A stretch of DNA of 64,000 nucleotides from Dasyornis broadbenti (Eukaryota; Chordata; Aves; Passeriformes; Dasyornithidae): assembly GCA_013397935.1 (NCBI GenBank), contig VZRN01006818.1, positions 6,038,080-6,102,079 on the forward strand, written 5' to 3'. Below are positions 11,501 to 20,919 of this stretch, piece after piece (position 1 is the first letter of the stretch; each line of letters begins with the position of its first letter). Under the pieces are notes generated by a model. It made no database searches. It was given only the letters and a program-made list of their open reading frames with translations, and was not told the DNA's origin. A program made the position numbers and the translations under genes.

Positions 11501-13209
11501 GCAGGAAGCAAAAGCCCCTGTCCTGCCCTTTTGGGCAGGGTGGGGCTGGGAAAGAAAACAAATCTTCAAGGTTTCCCCCCTCCCCTCCACCTCAGCACTG
11601 CTTCAGGGCAGAGCTGGGGCTGGTTCACAGCTGTCACCAGAGAGGCTGTGCTTTTCTGGCATTCCTACATTGTCCTTCAGCACAATGCAAGCCCTCTACT
11701 CAAGGTTACAGTAGAAGGGAGAACTATTTCCTTCTCAAACCTCCTCTTGTTTGCCAACTGGCATGTTCTTTCCATCTGCAACAGAATTATGCCCATGAAA
11801 AAGAATTTGGGGAGAAAAAATAGAAACGCCCTTACAAATTTTTTGTTTAAAAATTTTAATGTCTTCAAAACACTGGGTGACCTTTGCTTACAGCATTCAT
11901 TAGCTCCTAGGTTCTTTTTATAAGACACTAATATCCAAAAAGTAAATTAACTAAAGCATGTTTGTTAAGTCTACAGACTTTAACCCCAACAGAAGTATGC
12001 ACTAAGGAAAAGCATGGATTCAGACACACTAGAGCCATTGTTTGACCGTAAGTTCCAGGTTTCTTTTAATAGTAACTCCCATAAAAGGCTGAAAGTGAGG
12101 CAGCTGAGACATGTAATCTTTGCTTTTTGTGACCACTGTAGAGCTCAAGGAAAGGAGCGTAGGTGTGCCAAGGCTCTCAAGGCCAGCACAGCACACCAAG
12201 GTTAGGAAGCAAACTAAATAGCAAACTTGTTTGAGGGGCCCAGCTGTAACTGCAGCCCATATAAAAGGGCTAAACCCTAGCTCTGCCCACAAGTATTAAT
12301 CACCAACAAGTGGGGCCAAACAGTACCTCATGTTTGCAATAAGGTAAAATTCTCTGATTCAGACAGAGAGGCTGTCTGCTTACAAAGTAGGAGCCTCCGA
12401 TTCACAAGGACCCTTTGTTCCCTTCATCTAAGCAGAGGTATTTGCAGCAGAGAAAGCTATTTTCAATGCCTCACTGGGCTTGTTGGTTGGACTGGAAAAT
12501 AATGCTTTGGACTCCTTTCATCTGAAATAAACCACAGGCCCCTGTGCCAAGAAAGTTTAGGCTTTTGGCTGTGCTAAAGCATCAGTAACTCGGCTGTGCT
12601 CAGGCACTGGTGTCCTGGGCTGCGCACGATTGCAGGGCAGCAGTTTGGTAACTGTTCCTTCAGCTACTGCCAGCCTGGGACCACTGGGAGAAGCCCAGCC
12701 GAGCTCAGATCAGTGCAAACAAGGTTTTGCCACTGGGCTTTCTCCTCTGTGTGAGCAACACTTAAGCCAGGTTTCTGACCTAAAGATCCCTTAGACTCCT
12801 GAGAAAAAGGCTGGCAAGAGTGCAAATGGATGTGCTCTGCTCTGAGACACACATCCCACCCCTTGGCACGATAAAAGCTCTCCAGGAGCGCTCTCCCCTC
12901 AGGACTGCCAGGCCCAGGAAGCAGGTGGGGAAGCAGGAATCAACCCCAACACATGATGGACAAAGTCACCTCTGGCTGCTGCCATTCCCAATGTGTCACA
13001 GGTACCAGCTGAGCCTGGGACACCTCCTGTGGACCAGCACCTTGCTGCTGTCATCCCCGCAGCTATGCCAGGAGACATTTTGGAGGGGAATACTTACTGC
13101 AGAGGAAGCAGCACCGGTGGAAGCTCCTCCCATCGCACTGCACCTCCTCGGCGTGGTAGACCGTGCGGCCACAGGCACCGCACTTGTTGCCACCTCCCCA
13201 GTTCGGCAT
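8440..13209 (-). CDS. CSRP2: CSRP2, cysteine and glycine-rich protein 2 (two LIM domains), complete
   Basis: This encodes a small LIM-only protein of muscle and developing mesenchyme. Family members bind actin-cytoskeleton partners such as alpha-actinin and zyxin, and act in the nucleus as cofactors for smooth-muscle transcription. Five coding exons (13209-13098, 11175-11007, 10003-9871, 9202-9109, 8516-8440) join with GT-AG borders in phases 1, 0, 0 and 1 to a 194-residue frame. LIM1 ligands are C10, C13, H31, C34, C37, C40, C58 and C61. LIM2 ligands are C120, C123, H141, C144, C147, C150, C168 and C171. Each LIM is followed by a glycine-rich stretch ([16 protein letters not shown]), and KKYGPK at 64-69 fits the family's nuclear targeting signal. 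The start MPNWGGG lies in a strong AACCACCATG context. The end ALVHAQ and the N-terminal [15 protein letters not shown] identify CSRP2, not CSRP1 or CSRP3. No lesion is seen. Confidence 0.97.
8517..9108 (-). other. CSRP2: CSRP2 intron 5
   Basis: This short intron of about 590 bases has GTGAGA donor and CACAG acceptor on the - strand. No repeat or RNA gene is recognised in it. Confidence 0.93.
9109..9202 (-). CDS. CSRP2: CSRP2 fourth coding exon (core of LIM2)
   Basis: The exon encodes [20 protein letters not shown] and on to GEIYCK, with LIM2 ligands H141, C144, C147, C150 and C168. The borders are TCTCTAG|CC and AAAG|GTGAGA. The length of 94 bases keeps the frame. Confidence 0.96.
9203..9870 (-). 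other. CSRP2: CSRP2 intron 4
   Basis: This intron of about 670 bases has GTAAGG donor and CTCTAG acceptor. It includes an A-rich patch near the acceptor (about 9210-9232 on the + strand). No other feature is recognised. Confidence 0.93.
9871..10003 (-). CDS. CSRP2: CSRP2 third coding exon (linker and start of LIM2)
   Basis: The exon encodes the inter-LIM linker [20 protein letters not shown] and the first LIM2 ligands C120 and C123, ending at GAGK. The borders are CTTTCAG|C and AAG|GTAAGG. Confidence 0.96.
10004..11006 (-). other. CSRP2: CSRP2 intron 3
   Basis: This intron of about 1 kb has GTGAGT donor and TTTCAG acceptor. I see nothing else recognisable in it. Confidence 0.93.
11007..11175 (-). 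CDS. CSRP2: CSRP2 second coding exon (rest of LIM1 and first glycine-rich repeat)
   Basis: The exon encodes [20 protein letters not shown] followed by CKSC, KKYGPK and the glycine-rich YGYGQGAG, ending at GIKPE. It completes LIM1 with C40, C58 and C61. The borders are ATCTCCAG|TG and GAGAG|GTGAGT. Confidence 0.96.
11176..13097 (-). other. CSRP2: CSRP2 intron 2
   Basis: This intron of about 1.9 kb has GTAAGTA donor and CTCCAG acceptor. It holds several chance open frames on the + strand and no recognised repeat. Confidence 0.93.
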
Positions 13210-13216
13210 GGTGGTT
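13098..13216 (-). CDS. CSRP2: CSRP2 first coding exon with 7 bases of 5'UTR
   Basis: The acceptor ...GGCACACAG|AACCACC is preceded by a long C/T tract. ATG is at 13209-13207. The exon encodes [20 protein letters not shown] through HRCCFLC plus one base of codon 38, and is followed by donor GTAAGTA. It carries LIM1 ligands C10, C13, H31, C34 and C37. Only seven untranslated bases precede the ATG, so a separate 5'UTR exon is required. Confidence 0.95.
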
Positions 13217-16200
13217 CTGTGTGCCCAGCCAGGCAGGCGGGAGGGGAAAAGGGGAGAGGTTTGTTAAACACAGTGTCCTCCACCACCCTGGCCCCAGGAC
13301 AGCTGGGCTTACAGGCTCCTTTAAACCAGATCTGTGAAGTCTGTGTGGCATCAGAGCACAACCCTGCAATTTCACCAACTGTTTAAAAACATGACCTTCC
13401 ACTGCGTGAGAAGTTTTTTGGGATCAGTTCAACTTCCCAGCTCTTCAGATGCCAGACCAGACTTAAAGGCTTAGTCGGGCTCTCTACGGCTATTTGTAAA
13501 AGCAGACAAACTGGCAAGGGGAACAGAGACCATTGCTGCTGAACTGCAAGAAAAACAGAAACAAAGTCTTCACAAGCCATGTTCTCTGTCCCTGCCTGGG
13601 GATTTTGAAAGTTACATAAATTGGATATGCACAAATTACAGTTTCATGCACAAGAGCTTTACTGTACCTGGAACCAACCCCCCTCTCCCCACCCAGATGG
13701 ATGTAATTTCAGTTTCTATGCTTCATTAATGCTGGGCCTCTCGTCTGATACAAGCAAACCAATTGTGCCAACAATGGCATTTTGTTTTCCTGCAGGGCCT
13801 GTCATTTGGGATGTGGTACAAGCCAAAGTTCACTTCACCGGAAAACCACCTATTAGGACTGTAGGGACATTCTGAACTCCTTTGAGATCACACCTGCACT
13901 TCAAAGAAATTTAAGAGGGATTATTTTCCAGGGACTCCACCCCTATTACATGAACTGCACCTTTACCAGGCAGGTATATCAACCAAATCCAACTGCTCAA
14001 GTAGTCACAGCTGATTTAAAAGGAAGTGAAACCCCCTCTCATGCATTACTTCCAATGGACGCTCAAAAATCTGTGGGGACAGGCACCTCACCCATTGTGC
14101 CAACCTGTACCCTTGGGAACTGTCGCTGACATTAAGCCAGAAGCAGTGGCTGTCACATCTCAAGCTGATCGGCCCCTCCTGAACTCCCCTGCACTCCCTG
14201 TCACCACCACCAGCAGCTCCCACCCAGCTCGACTAGGAGCTCCTCCGGCTTCTCCCATTAACTGTCCGGGGTTACAGTTCCAAAGTGGAACACTGCCCGT
14301 CGCCTTCAGGATTTCTGGGGCTTTCCTCCCGCCGCCACCACGAGCTAACACAGCAGTGTTTGCTGAAGGCTCATCTCCCAGTCAGCCCTGAGCTGCCCTT
14401 GGCTCATGACTGCTGTTTAATGCTGGTTTGCTCTCCTGCAGCTCCGTGCCAAGGGACCCTCTCCCCAGCAGAGACCAGACAGGGTTACTGCCTCAGCGAG
14501 CTTAACCCAGGGAGCTGCTAGCACTCATCACCCCCTGCTCCTTACTGATCCCTGTTTCACACAGGGTTTTGGGGTGAGGACCATGGTTTGCCCACTGGAA
14601 CGCCAAAGGGCACCTCCTGCCACCCGACCCCACCAGCAGTACCATTCCCTCCCTGTGGAGTCCCTACAGCAGCACTGCAGTACAGGTCAACTCTCAGGAA
14701 GGGAGGCTTGGAAGGAATGTCTTGGGAGCTTCTGACTTTTCTCTGCAAAACTCACTTCAGTTATCCTTAGAAGCTCTCATAGGCCTGACAAGGAGAAGAT
14801 ACACACAATAGCATCCCCACAACCTGCTGCCTTGAGTCAACTTTGCCACTCATCCCTCTGAGCCAGAAGCGGAGAACTACCAATCTCCAGTTGCCTCCCT
14901 GGCCAACAGAGAGGAACTGGAAATGCCACCACAGGGAGCCAGAATTTGCTCCGAGAGCTCCTTTCTCTAAGGGTCTCTTCTCCCAATGTGTGGAACAGAC
15001 CTCAGTGCAGAGCGATGTGCCTCACACCCCAGGCAAGGAAGAGCACACTCTCAAATCACAACTGAGAGCAGCAGTTTTGGTTAAGCCTGAATTACATGAC
15101 CCATCCTGCTTGGTAAAACAAGCCTCCTGCCCCAGCGGCATGAGCTGCAGTTCAGCAGTTTGAGGGATGCAGGGTAGGATGTGTGTTTCCCAAGTAAGAC
15201 ACGCTGCCAGGTAGCTGCTACAAGACCTTAGTCCAAGACAAGCAGACAGCCATTCATGGCATGTGGGAAAATAAGACTAGTTTATTAATCCAAATTGGGG
15301 CACCTTAGGTACATTCCTAAGCAACAGCTTAGGAAAATTCCTCAGAGTGGCTGAGCAGTGCCATTTGCACACTGACACCAATTACTGAGATAGCCCTTTG
15401 TTTAACACTTCCATGGGATTAGCATCATTACTGCTCCATGGTTTAGCACTAATACCCTGACCTAGCTCATAAAATTAGTTTTATGACATTTCCCACTTTG
15501 CTTTCGTCATTCTTGGCACAACTGTACAGTCTAAAAATCAAGATTCCATTTCTTTTATTCAAGTGCTTGGCTGTGCTACCGCACAGCAGCTGACATCAAT
15601 CACGGCAAAGAGCGTCCTTAGTTAAAGGGAATATAGGCTGCACAATGCTTTGGAAAAGGAATGCATGGACTGGGAAAAAAAAGGAAAAAAAGAAGAAGAG
15701 ATTCCTTTCCACTCTGTATGCTTTCCAAAATGTAAATGGTATTTGGTACAAGAACTACTTCTGTCTTTTCCTCTCATCACCCCCATGCTCATGTTCTTCT
15801 GTGCATTTACACGAGCCTACATTACTTTAATCATTTTATTAGCAAACGATAATTTAGTTTTCATGCACTCTAGAGCTGAAGACCTGAATCAGGTTTCCCC
15901 AGCTTTGCCCCAGATTTCACATGCAATATTGGGCAACGCAGGGTGCAGCTCCACCCTTTCTTCCCGAGAGAGACAAAATACTTGGCAACGCGACAGCCGT
16001 TAGTTAACTCAAATCTTCTAATAAGGATTTTGGGAATTCATTAACTGAAAACCAAAAAGGAACGGAAGTCGGTACTTCAAGATGATCATATTCCCTTCTA
16101 CAGAAGTTATTTCCATCTATCCTCCCCGTGATGTTCCCCTGACTGCTTGTGTGGGAAGAACAGCAATAATTTTCGTCAATTACCCAACAGCAGGAGCTCC

Positions 16201-16868
16201 CTCCTGGCAGCGATGCCCAGGGGCACCTCAGGGGCGAGGGGCTGGTGCCCTGCAGCAGCTGGGACAGCGCTCCAGCCCTGCTGCCCGCAAGGCGCTGCTC
16301 AGCACCGCCCCGGAGCCTCCTGCTGCCCAGGGCTCCTTCCAGAGCCCCGCAGGTGTCACCTCCAGCCCCGCCTGAAGCCTACCCTGCTCCCCCGAGTCTC
16401 TCTGCTCGTTCGTACAGGCCTCTGGGGAGCTCGGGAGCAGCACTTAAACATCCAGGTGATCTCACTGCCGGCACCAACAATTCTGGCTGTCGGCTGCGGT
16501 TTGCTGGCAGCTGCTTGTACCCAGCACGTCATCCGGACAAGCCACGGCAGCCGCCGAGCCCCTTCCAACCCGTTTGTTAACAGCAGCCCTAACTCAAGAG
16601 ACCTAAGCCAGCCGCAAGGCAGACACGCAGGAATTCCAAGCTATCCAGTTATCCTGGACGGCTTTTCCGGCTGCCCGTCAGAGGAGCCCGGTGCGCGGCA
16701 GCTCCATCACTGGAGCAGCCAAGCAGCAGGAGCGGGGCGAACATCGCCCCCGGGGTGAGCATCGCCTCTCGCCCCCCGCCTCCTCCCGCCGGCACCAGCT
16801 CGCCTGGTGCCGCTCGCCCATCCCGACCCCTGCCCGGCGCGGGGTCCGGCCCAGCACCTGGTACTCAC
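13217..16868 (-). other. CSRP2: CSRP2 intron 1 (5'UTR intron)
   Basis: This intron of about 3.65 kb runs from the donor at 16868 (AG|GTGAGTAC) to the acceptor at 13217. Its 5' part lies in the CpG island. First introns of CSRP genes are known to hold muscle enhancers. I see a near-CArG sequence, CCAAATTGGG, at about 15290, but no perfect CC(A/T)6GG box. Confidence 0.75.
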
Positions 16869-16870
16869 CT

Positions 16871-16941
16871 CGGCTCGGCTCGGCTCGGCTCGGCTCGGCT
16901 CGGCTCGGCTCGGCTCGGCTCGGCTCGGCTCGGCTCGGCTC
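16871..16941. repeat. (CGGCT)n pentanucleotide microsatellite, 14 perfect units
   Basis: Fourteen uninterrupted CGGCT units plus one C run directly into the N gap, so the true array may be longer. On the CSRP2 strand it reads (AGCCG)n and abuts the first-exon splice donor. A long, CpG-containing repeat in a 5'UTR is unusual. Confidence 0.95.
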
Positions 16942-16955
16942 NNNNNNNNNNNNNN
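16942..16955. other. Assembly gap (14 N) next to the pentanucleotide repeat
   Basis: The gap begins exactly where the CGGCT array stops, which suggests the assembler failed in the repeat or in the GC-rich sequence beyond it. The array and the first exon are therefore incompletely known. Confidence 0.95.
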
Positions 16956-17301
16956 GGGCCCCGCTCGTGGCGCGGCGCTGCCCGCGCTGGGCCGGCTGAG
17001 GGTGACGGTGAGGGCCGGACGGGGTCGGCCCTGCAGTGGCCACCCCGGGAGGGCGGCAGGCGATGTCCGAGCTGCAGCCCTGGACCGCAGGACCTCAGCC
17101 TGTGGTTTTATCAGATTTCAGGATTGTGCCTTACTTCTAAACTTCTTGCAGGCTCCGCGACCGTGGTTCCCCGGAGCATGGGGAATGGATGCAGGGCTCG
17201 GGGAAGAAGCTTCCCAGGACGTGAGAAGCGGGCTGAAGCAGGAGTCTCGGCACCGCAGCTCCCGCTGAACCACTGCTCCCGTGGGGGCTGATTAGGAGAG
17301 G

Positions 17302-17311
17302 CCTTAATAGT
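17302..17311. promoter_or_regulatory. CArG-like sequence upstream of CSRP2
   Basis: CCTTAATAGT matches the SRF box CC(A/T)6GG at nine of ten positions and lies about 430 bases upstream of the first-exon donor. SRF control is established for several smooth-muscle genes and plausible for CSRP2. This is a motif match only. Confidence 0.25.
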
Positions 17312-17382
17312 TTTCACAAAAGGCCAGCGATTAGGGCTGTCTACACCATGCTGGAAAAGACTTCCCGAGGCTTCGGCTGCTC

Positions 17383-17388
17383 TTTATA
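17383..17388 (-). promoter_or_regulatory. TATAAA on the CSRP2 strand
   Basis: The - strand reads CTTATAAAGAG. If used, transcription would start near 17355 and give a first exon of nearly 500 bases. A CpG-island start closer to the gap is the alternative, and I cannot decide between them. Confidence 0.2.
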
Positions 17389-18769
17389 AGTGTCCCCATC
17401 TCCCGGTTTCCCAGGGCTGTTGCACACTGGTTCTATCGGCTCAGGATTGTGCACAGGGCTCCCTGTGTCTAGTGGGAGATGTGGGGTTATCCCCTCCTCT
17501 TTATTAATCCAATACCTGATATCCTACTCTTTGGCTATAGGAGCGCCAGGTTGCTCTGTTACAGCTCAGCAGGAACGGCCTCTTCATGCCCACTGGAGAT
17601 GGAGCCCAGCGAGCTGTGTGGAGGCAGCACTGCAAACCCTCCTGCACAAGCACTGTACAGTGAGCGGGGCTGTGTGCAGGCTGTGCTGAAACAGGTCCCG
17701 CAGGGCTGCTGGCACAGACAACTGGGTGACGTGCAGCCTGCCTTGTCCAACAGCTGGGCCTAAAGTGCCCGTACTGTGAGATGATGAAAATTACCTCTAC
17801 ATCAGGTCTGAGAATGAGAAAGGTTACCTGTTCTCTCCCCTTAAAATGTTCTTTCTTTGGGCTGCAGCCTGTGTGCTGGCAGCTGCAACTTGCTGAGATT
17901 TTTTTTCTTTCCAGTCTTTAACTTTCTTTCTTTTATTTGTAATGAATTTTGAATTACCAGATTGTGCATAATTTATGTGCATCTCAGAGTCCTGCCCCAT
18001 AAGCAAAGCCAGTATCAGTTCCTGTGGAACAAGTTAATGTTCCCTGTGAGCAAGACCAACAGTCTGACCTCAAGCATCATAGCAAAAACTTTAGCCTCGG
18101 CTTTGAGGGAAGTGAGCACTAGGAGAAGAAGAAGCGTTAGCAACTGTTGTTTCTCAAATTGGAGGCTGCATGAAGGGACAGGATCTCCCGAAGTCGGGTA
18201 AGTAAGAGGCATGTGAGTCAGAGCAGGCCGGCTCCATTTATTGCAAGAAATGCGTGTGCTCTCTTGTCCAACCTGTCCTGCTCCCAGCCCTGCTGGAACT
18301 GCCTGTGATGATACTAAGTCATTTACCATGTCTCCTCAGGTAGCCTCCAGAGCTAATAGATTTTCTCTTTTGATAACATTTCCTACAGACTATAAAAAAT
18401 AAACAGCAGAGATCCCAATGGGAAGAGAGAAGCATTGCAGACCTAGCAAGGTCTGACCATATTCAAAGAAAGGACATTCTCACTGTGACTAAGGGGCCGT
18501 GCTGGTATGAAATAAAACACTCTTCAGTGGTGAGGCACTGCTGAGTGAGCTAGAAGACAGTCTGACATCCAATATTTAATTTTCTCATGTTTAGTACTTA
18601 GTCTGTCAGAGTAACTATGAGGGTCAGACCTAAATGTATCAGTAAGTCCATTACTATAGGAACAATATTAAGGAATACATTACTGCAACACATGGAAATA
18701 ATACCTTGAAATGAAGAAAAGCAAATGAAAGAGTGAAAACTTTTACCATGTACTTTATTGATATGGACT

Positions 18770-18861
18770 ATTTTTTATCAATACATTTAATAAATATAAG
18801 TATGCATATGTATATTTATTATCTATAAATACGTAGTTACTTTATTTATAAGCATACTTAT
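18770..18861. repeat. AT-rich patch with two small inverted repeats
   Basis: ATAAGTATGC at 18796-18805 is the reverse complement of GCATACTTAT at 18852-18861. Just upstream, TATTGATA and TATCAATA form another pair. The patch is nearly pure A/T with alternating TATA-like stretches. No mobile element could be assigned. Confidence 0.5.
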
Positions 18862-20898
18862 TCTGTCTCCTCTGCAGGTCACTTTTTTATCTGTTTCTTT
18901 CCTGAGGTCATAGTTCAGAATTTATTCAAGATAAAGCCTGTATCCAGCCCTGCTGCATTCCTCCTTGCTGCCCTGCACTCCTTCAACATGTCACCCTGAG
19001 CATTCCTGCCATTGCCCAAGCAGCCTCACTGCCCCCTTCACCCTCCTCGGCATCCTCCTGACCTGACCCTATCCTTCCCCGTGTTCCTGCCTAACACCTG
19101 CTGTAGATTACTCTTTCTGACTCGCCCAAAATCTCAGATGATGCCTCTTCTTTCTCGGTGGCCTGGGGAGAAGCTCCCACCAAACCACTGTGCCAGGCCC
19201 CTGTAGGCAGCCTGGTTCCTGCAGTCTGCCAGCTTTTTGTCTGGCTTTAGCCATTTTGAGCTCAGCAGATTATAATTAGGACAGTTTATTTCTGAAAAAC
19301 AGTGTTCAAGTGTATAAATAGCTCCTGTTCCTTTGCCCTGCTGATTTGGCAGCTCGGGGGCAGGTGGGGTGTGTGTGTTTCCTCTGTGTTCTTCTGCTTC
19401 CATGGCCATGGGAAAGCCCACAGGCTCTACACACAACTAGTCCTCCCTTCACTTGTAAAATTCACCTGAAGCACGTTTATCACCTCAGAACAAAATTCTC
19501 CAGGTTTTAGCTATGCCATAATTTTATGCAAGAGTTGTTTTGCATGTTTTGAAAAACCGAGTAAATCATCAGCTTGTTTGACCTAGTTCCATCTGAGAAG
19601 ACTTGTCGCACATCAGCCTTTCACATCCACTAAATACCTTCCACTCACCTGGGATTATCTTATCCTTGTTTGATCTTGTAAGCATGGCCCCATGTCTGCT
19701 TATGGCAGAGTCAATCTGCTCTGCTGGTAATCCTTGCTATCATTTTCTGCAAGTCTGTTCTAGTTAGTCTGGATTTTACTTTGCAGGCAGTGTAGTCATA
19801 CTGACCCTGGTTTTTTGTCAGACCTAGTTTTGTCCAAATACTGTTATTACTGATAGATCTCCCTTAAGTATGTTCTCTTAAGAGCATAATTTCAGCTATT
19901 TTTCCTATTAGGAAAGGTGTTTTGAAGCTAGCATTAGAGTCTGTGGTTTACCAGCCTGGGAGGTCAGACACTTTGCAAGTGGTTCCCGTGGTACCTTGGT
20001 TAATTTCTTACTGGCCATCCCCCAAACTTGCCCCTAGTAAAAGGGATTTTCAAGTGACCTATATGCAATATCAGCTAGTGAAAAATTAATTTGTGCCCAG
20101 TGTTACCCAGATTTGCCCTATCCTAGAAGGGGCTGTGTGTTCAGTTAATTTCCTTATCTAAACATTCATGCATCTCAAGCATTTATTCTACTATAAACAT
20201 GATAATTATAAATCAGTGAAGTCTGCACAAATTAATGAAAATACAGCAGACAATTCTAGAGTTTACCAGAGCTGGGATTTTTTTTTTTTAATTGTCTCTT
20301 CAAGTCCAACGTACAGATATGGAAGACATTCTCAGTATGAGAAGATTGTGCTTTCTAAGCTTATTGATTTATTTATTATTGGTCATGTTTTTATTTTACT
20401 TTGCTTTAGGGGCTCCAGCAGAAATGAAGGCAGCTGTAGAGCTGCCCAGTATTATGGGTGCTGGTGGGCTTTTAAGGAGACTGAGCAGTGCTTTTTGACT
20501 CAGAGGCTCTCAGATTCTTCTCCATGTCAGCCAAGTTTTTGGGACCCAGTGTGTCCCTGGTGCCCTAGGGAGATGGATCCATTCGTTCCAAGGGTCTTGC
20601 ATGCAACCCTTCAGCCTGATGTGAGGCTTATCTAAATGAAACACACGGTTTGCATCTAATCCTAAATACATTTAGTGAGGTAAAGCACAGTGTAGGCTGA
20701 TAGTGATGAAGTTATCAGATCACAGCACTGTAAAAACCCAGCAAAACATTAAAGTTACTATATTGAAGTTCTAAGGATTTGAACAGAGGTTTCTGAAAAG
20801 GCTGGTGAAACATGAGCTCTATTTCTGATGCCAGCTCAGCAGAATATGAATACCTGGACTAGTAATGATGTCACCTCCCTGGCAGGAGGCATAATTTT

Positions 20899-20919
20899 GG
20901 CTGAAAGTATTGAAAGTAT
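20899..20919. repeat. Short tandem duplication (TGAAAGTAT x2)
   Basis: Two adjacent copies of TGAAAGTAT are followed by TGAT. This is a small replication-slippage type duplication. Confidence 0.6.

Larger units (their letters stand above)
16869..16990 (-). other. CSRP2: CSRP2 noncoding first exon (3' end firm, 5' end unknown)
   Basis: A strong donor, GCCGAG|GTGAGTAC on the - strand at 16869/16868, lies in the CpG island at the distance expected for the known noncoding first exon of CSRP genes. The exon sequence before the donor is the pentanucleotide repeat. The transcription start cannot be placed because of the gap. The 5' limit given is a guess. Confidence 0.55.
16160..17290. promoter_or_regulatory. 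CSRP2: CpG island, CSRP2 promoter region
   Basis: CpG-dense, GC-rich sequence surrounds the inferred first exon, in clear contrast to the AT-leaning surroundings. On the - strand it runs from upstream of the gap, including a GC box (GGGCGG at 17051-17056, + strand), into the first intron. A promoter of the broad CpG type is inferred. The island borders are by eye. Confidence 0.75.

Noticed and set aside
8440..13209. CSRP1 or CSRP3 as the identity of the LIM gene
   Set aside because: The diagnostic segments [28 protein letters not shown] and ALVHAQ fit CSRP2. The CSRP3 C-terminus is different, and the neighbour is ZDHHC17.
12820..13386. 188-codon open frame on the + strand
   Set aside because: It is antisense to the first coding exon of CSRP2 and its intron flanks. 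The conserved protein is on the other strand.
16147..17304. Several long overlapping frames through the CpG island, on both strands
   Set aside because: High GC lowers stop density, the frames cross the pentanucleotide repeat and the N gap, and none has a recognisable domain.
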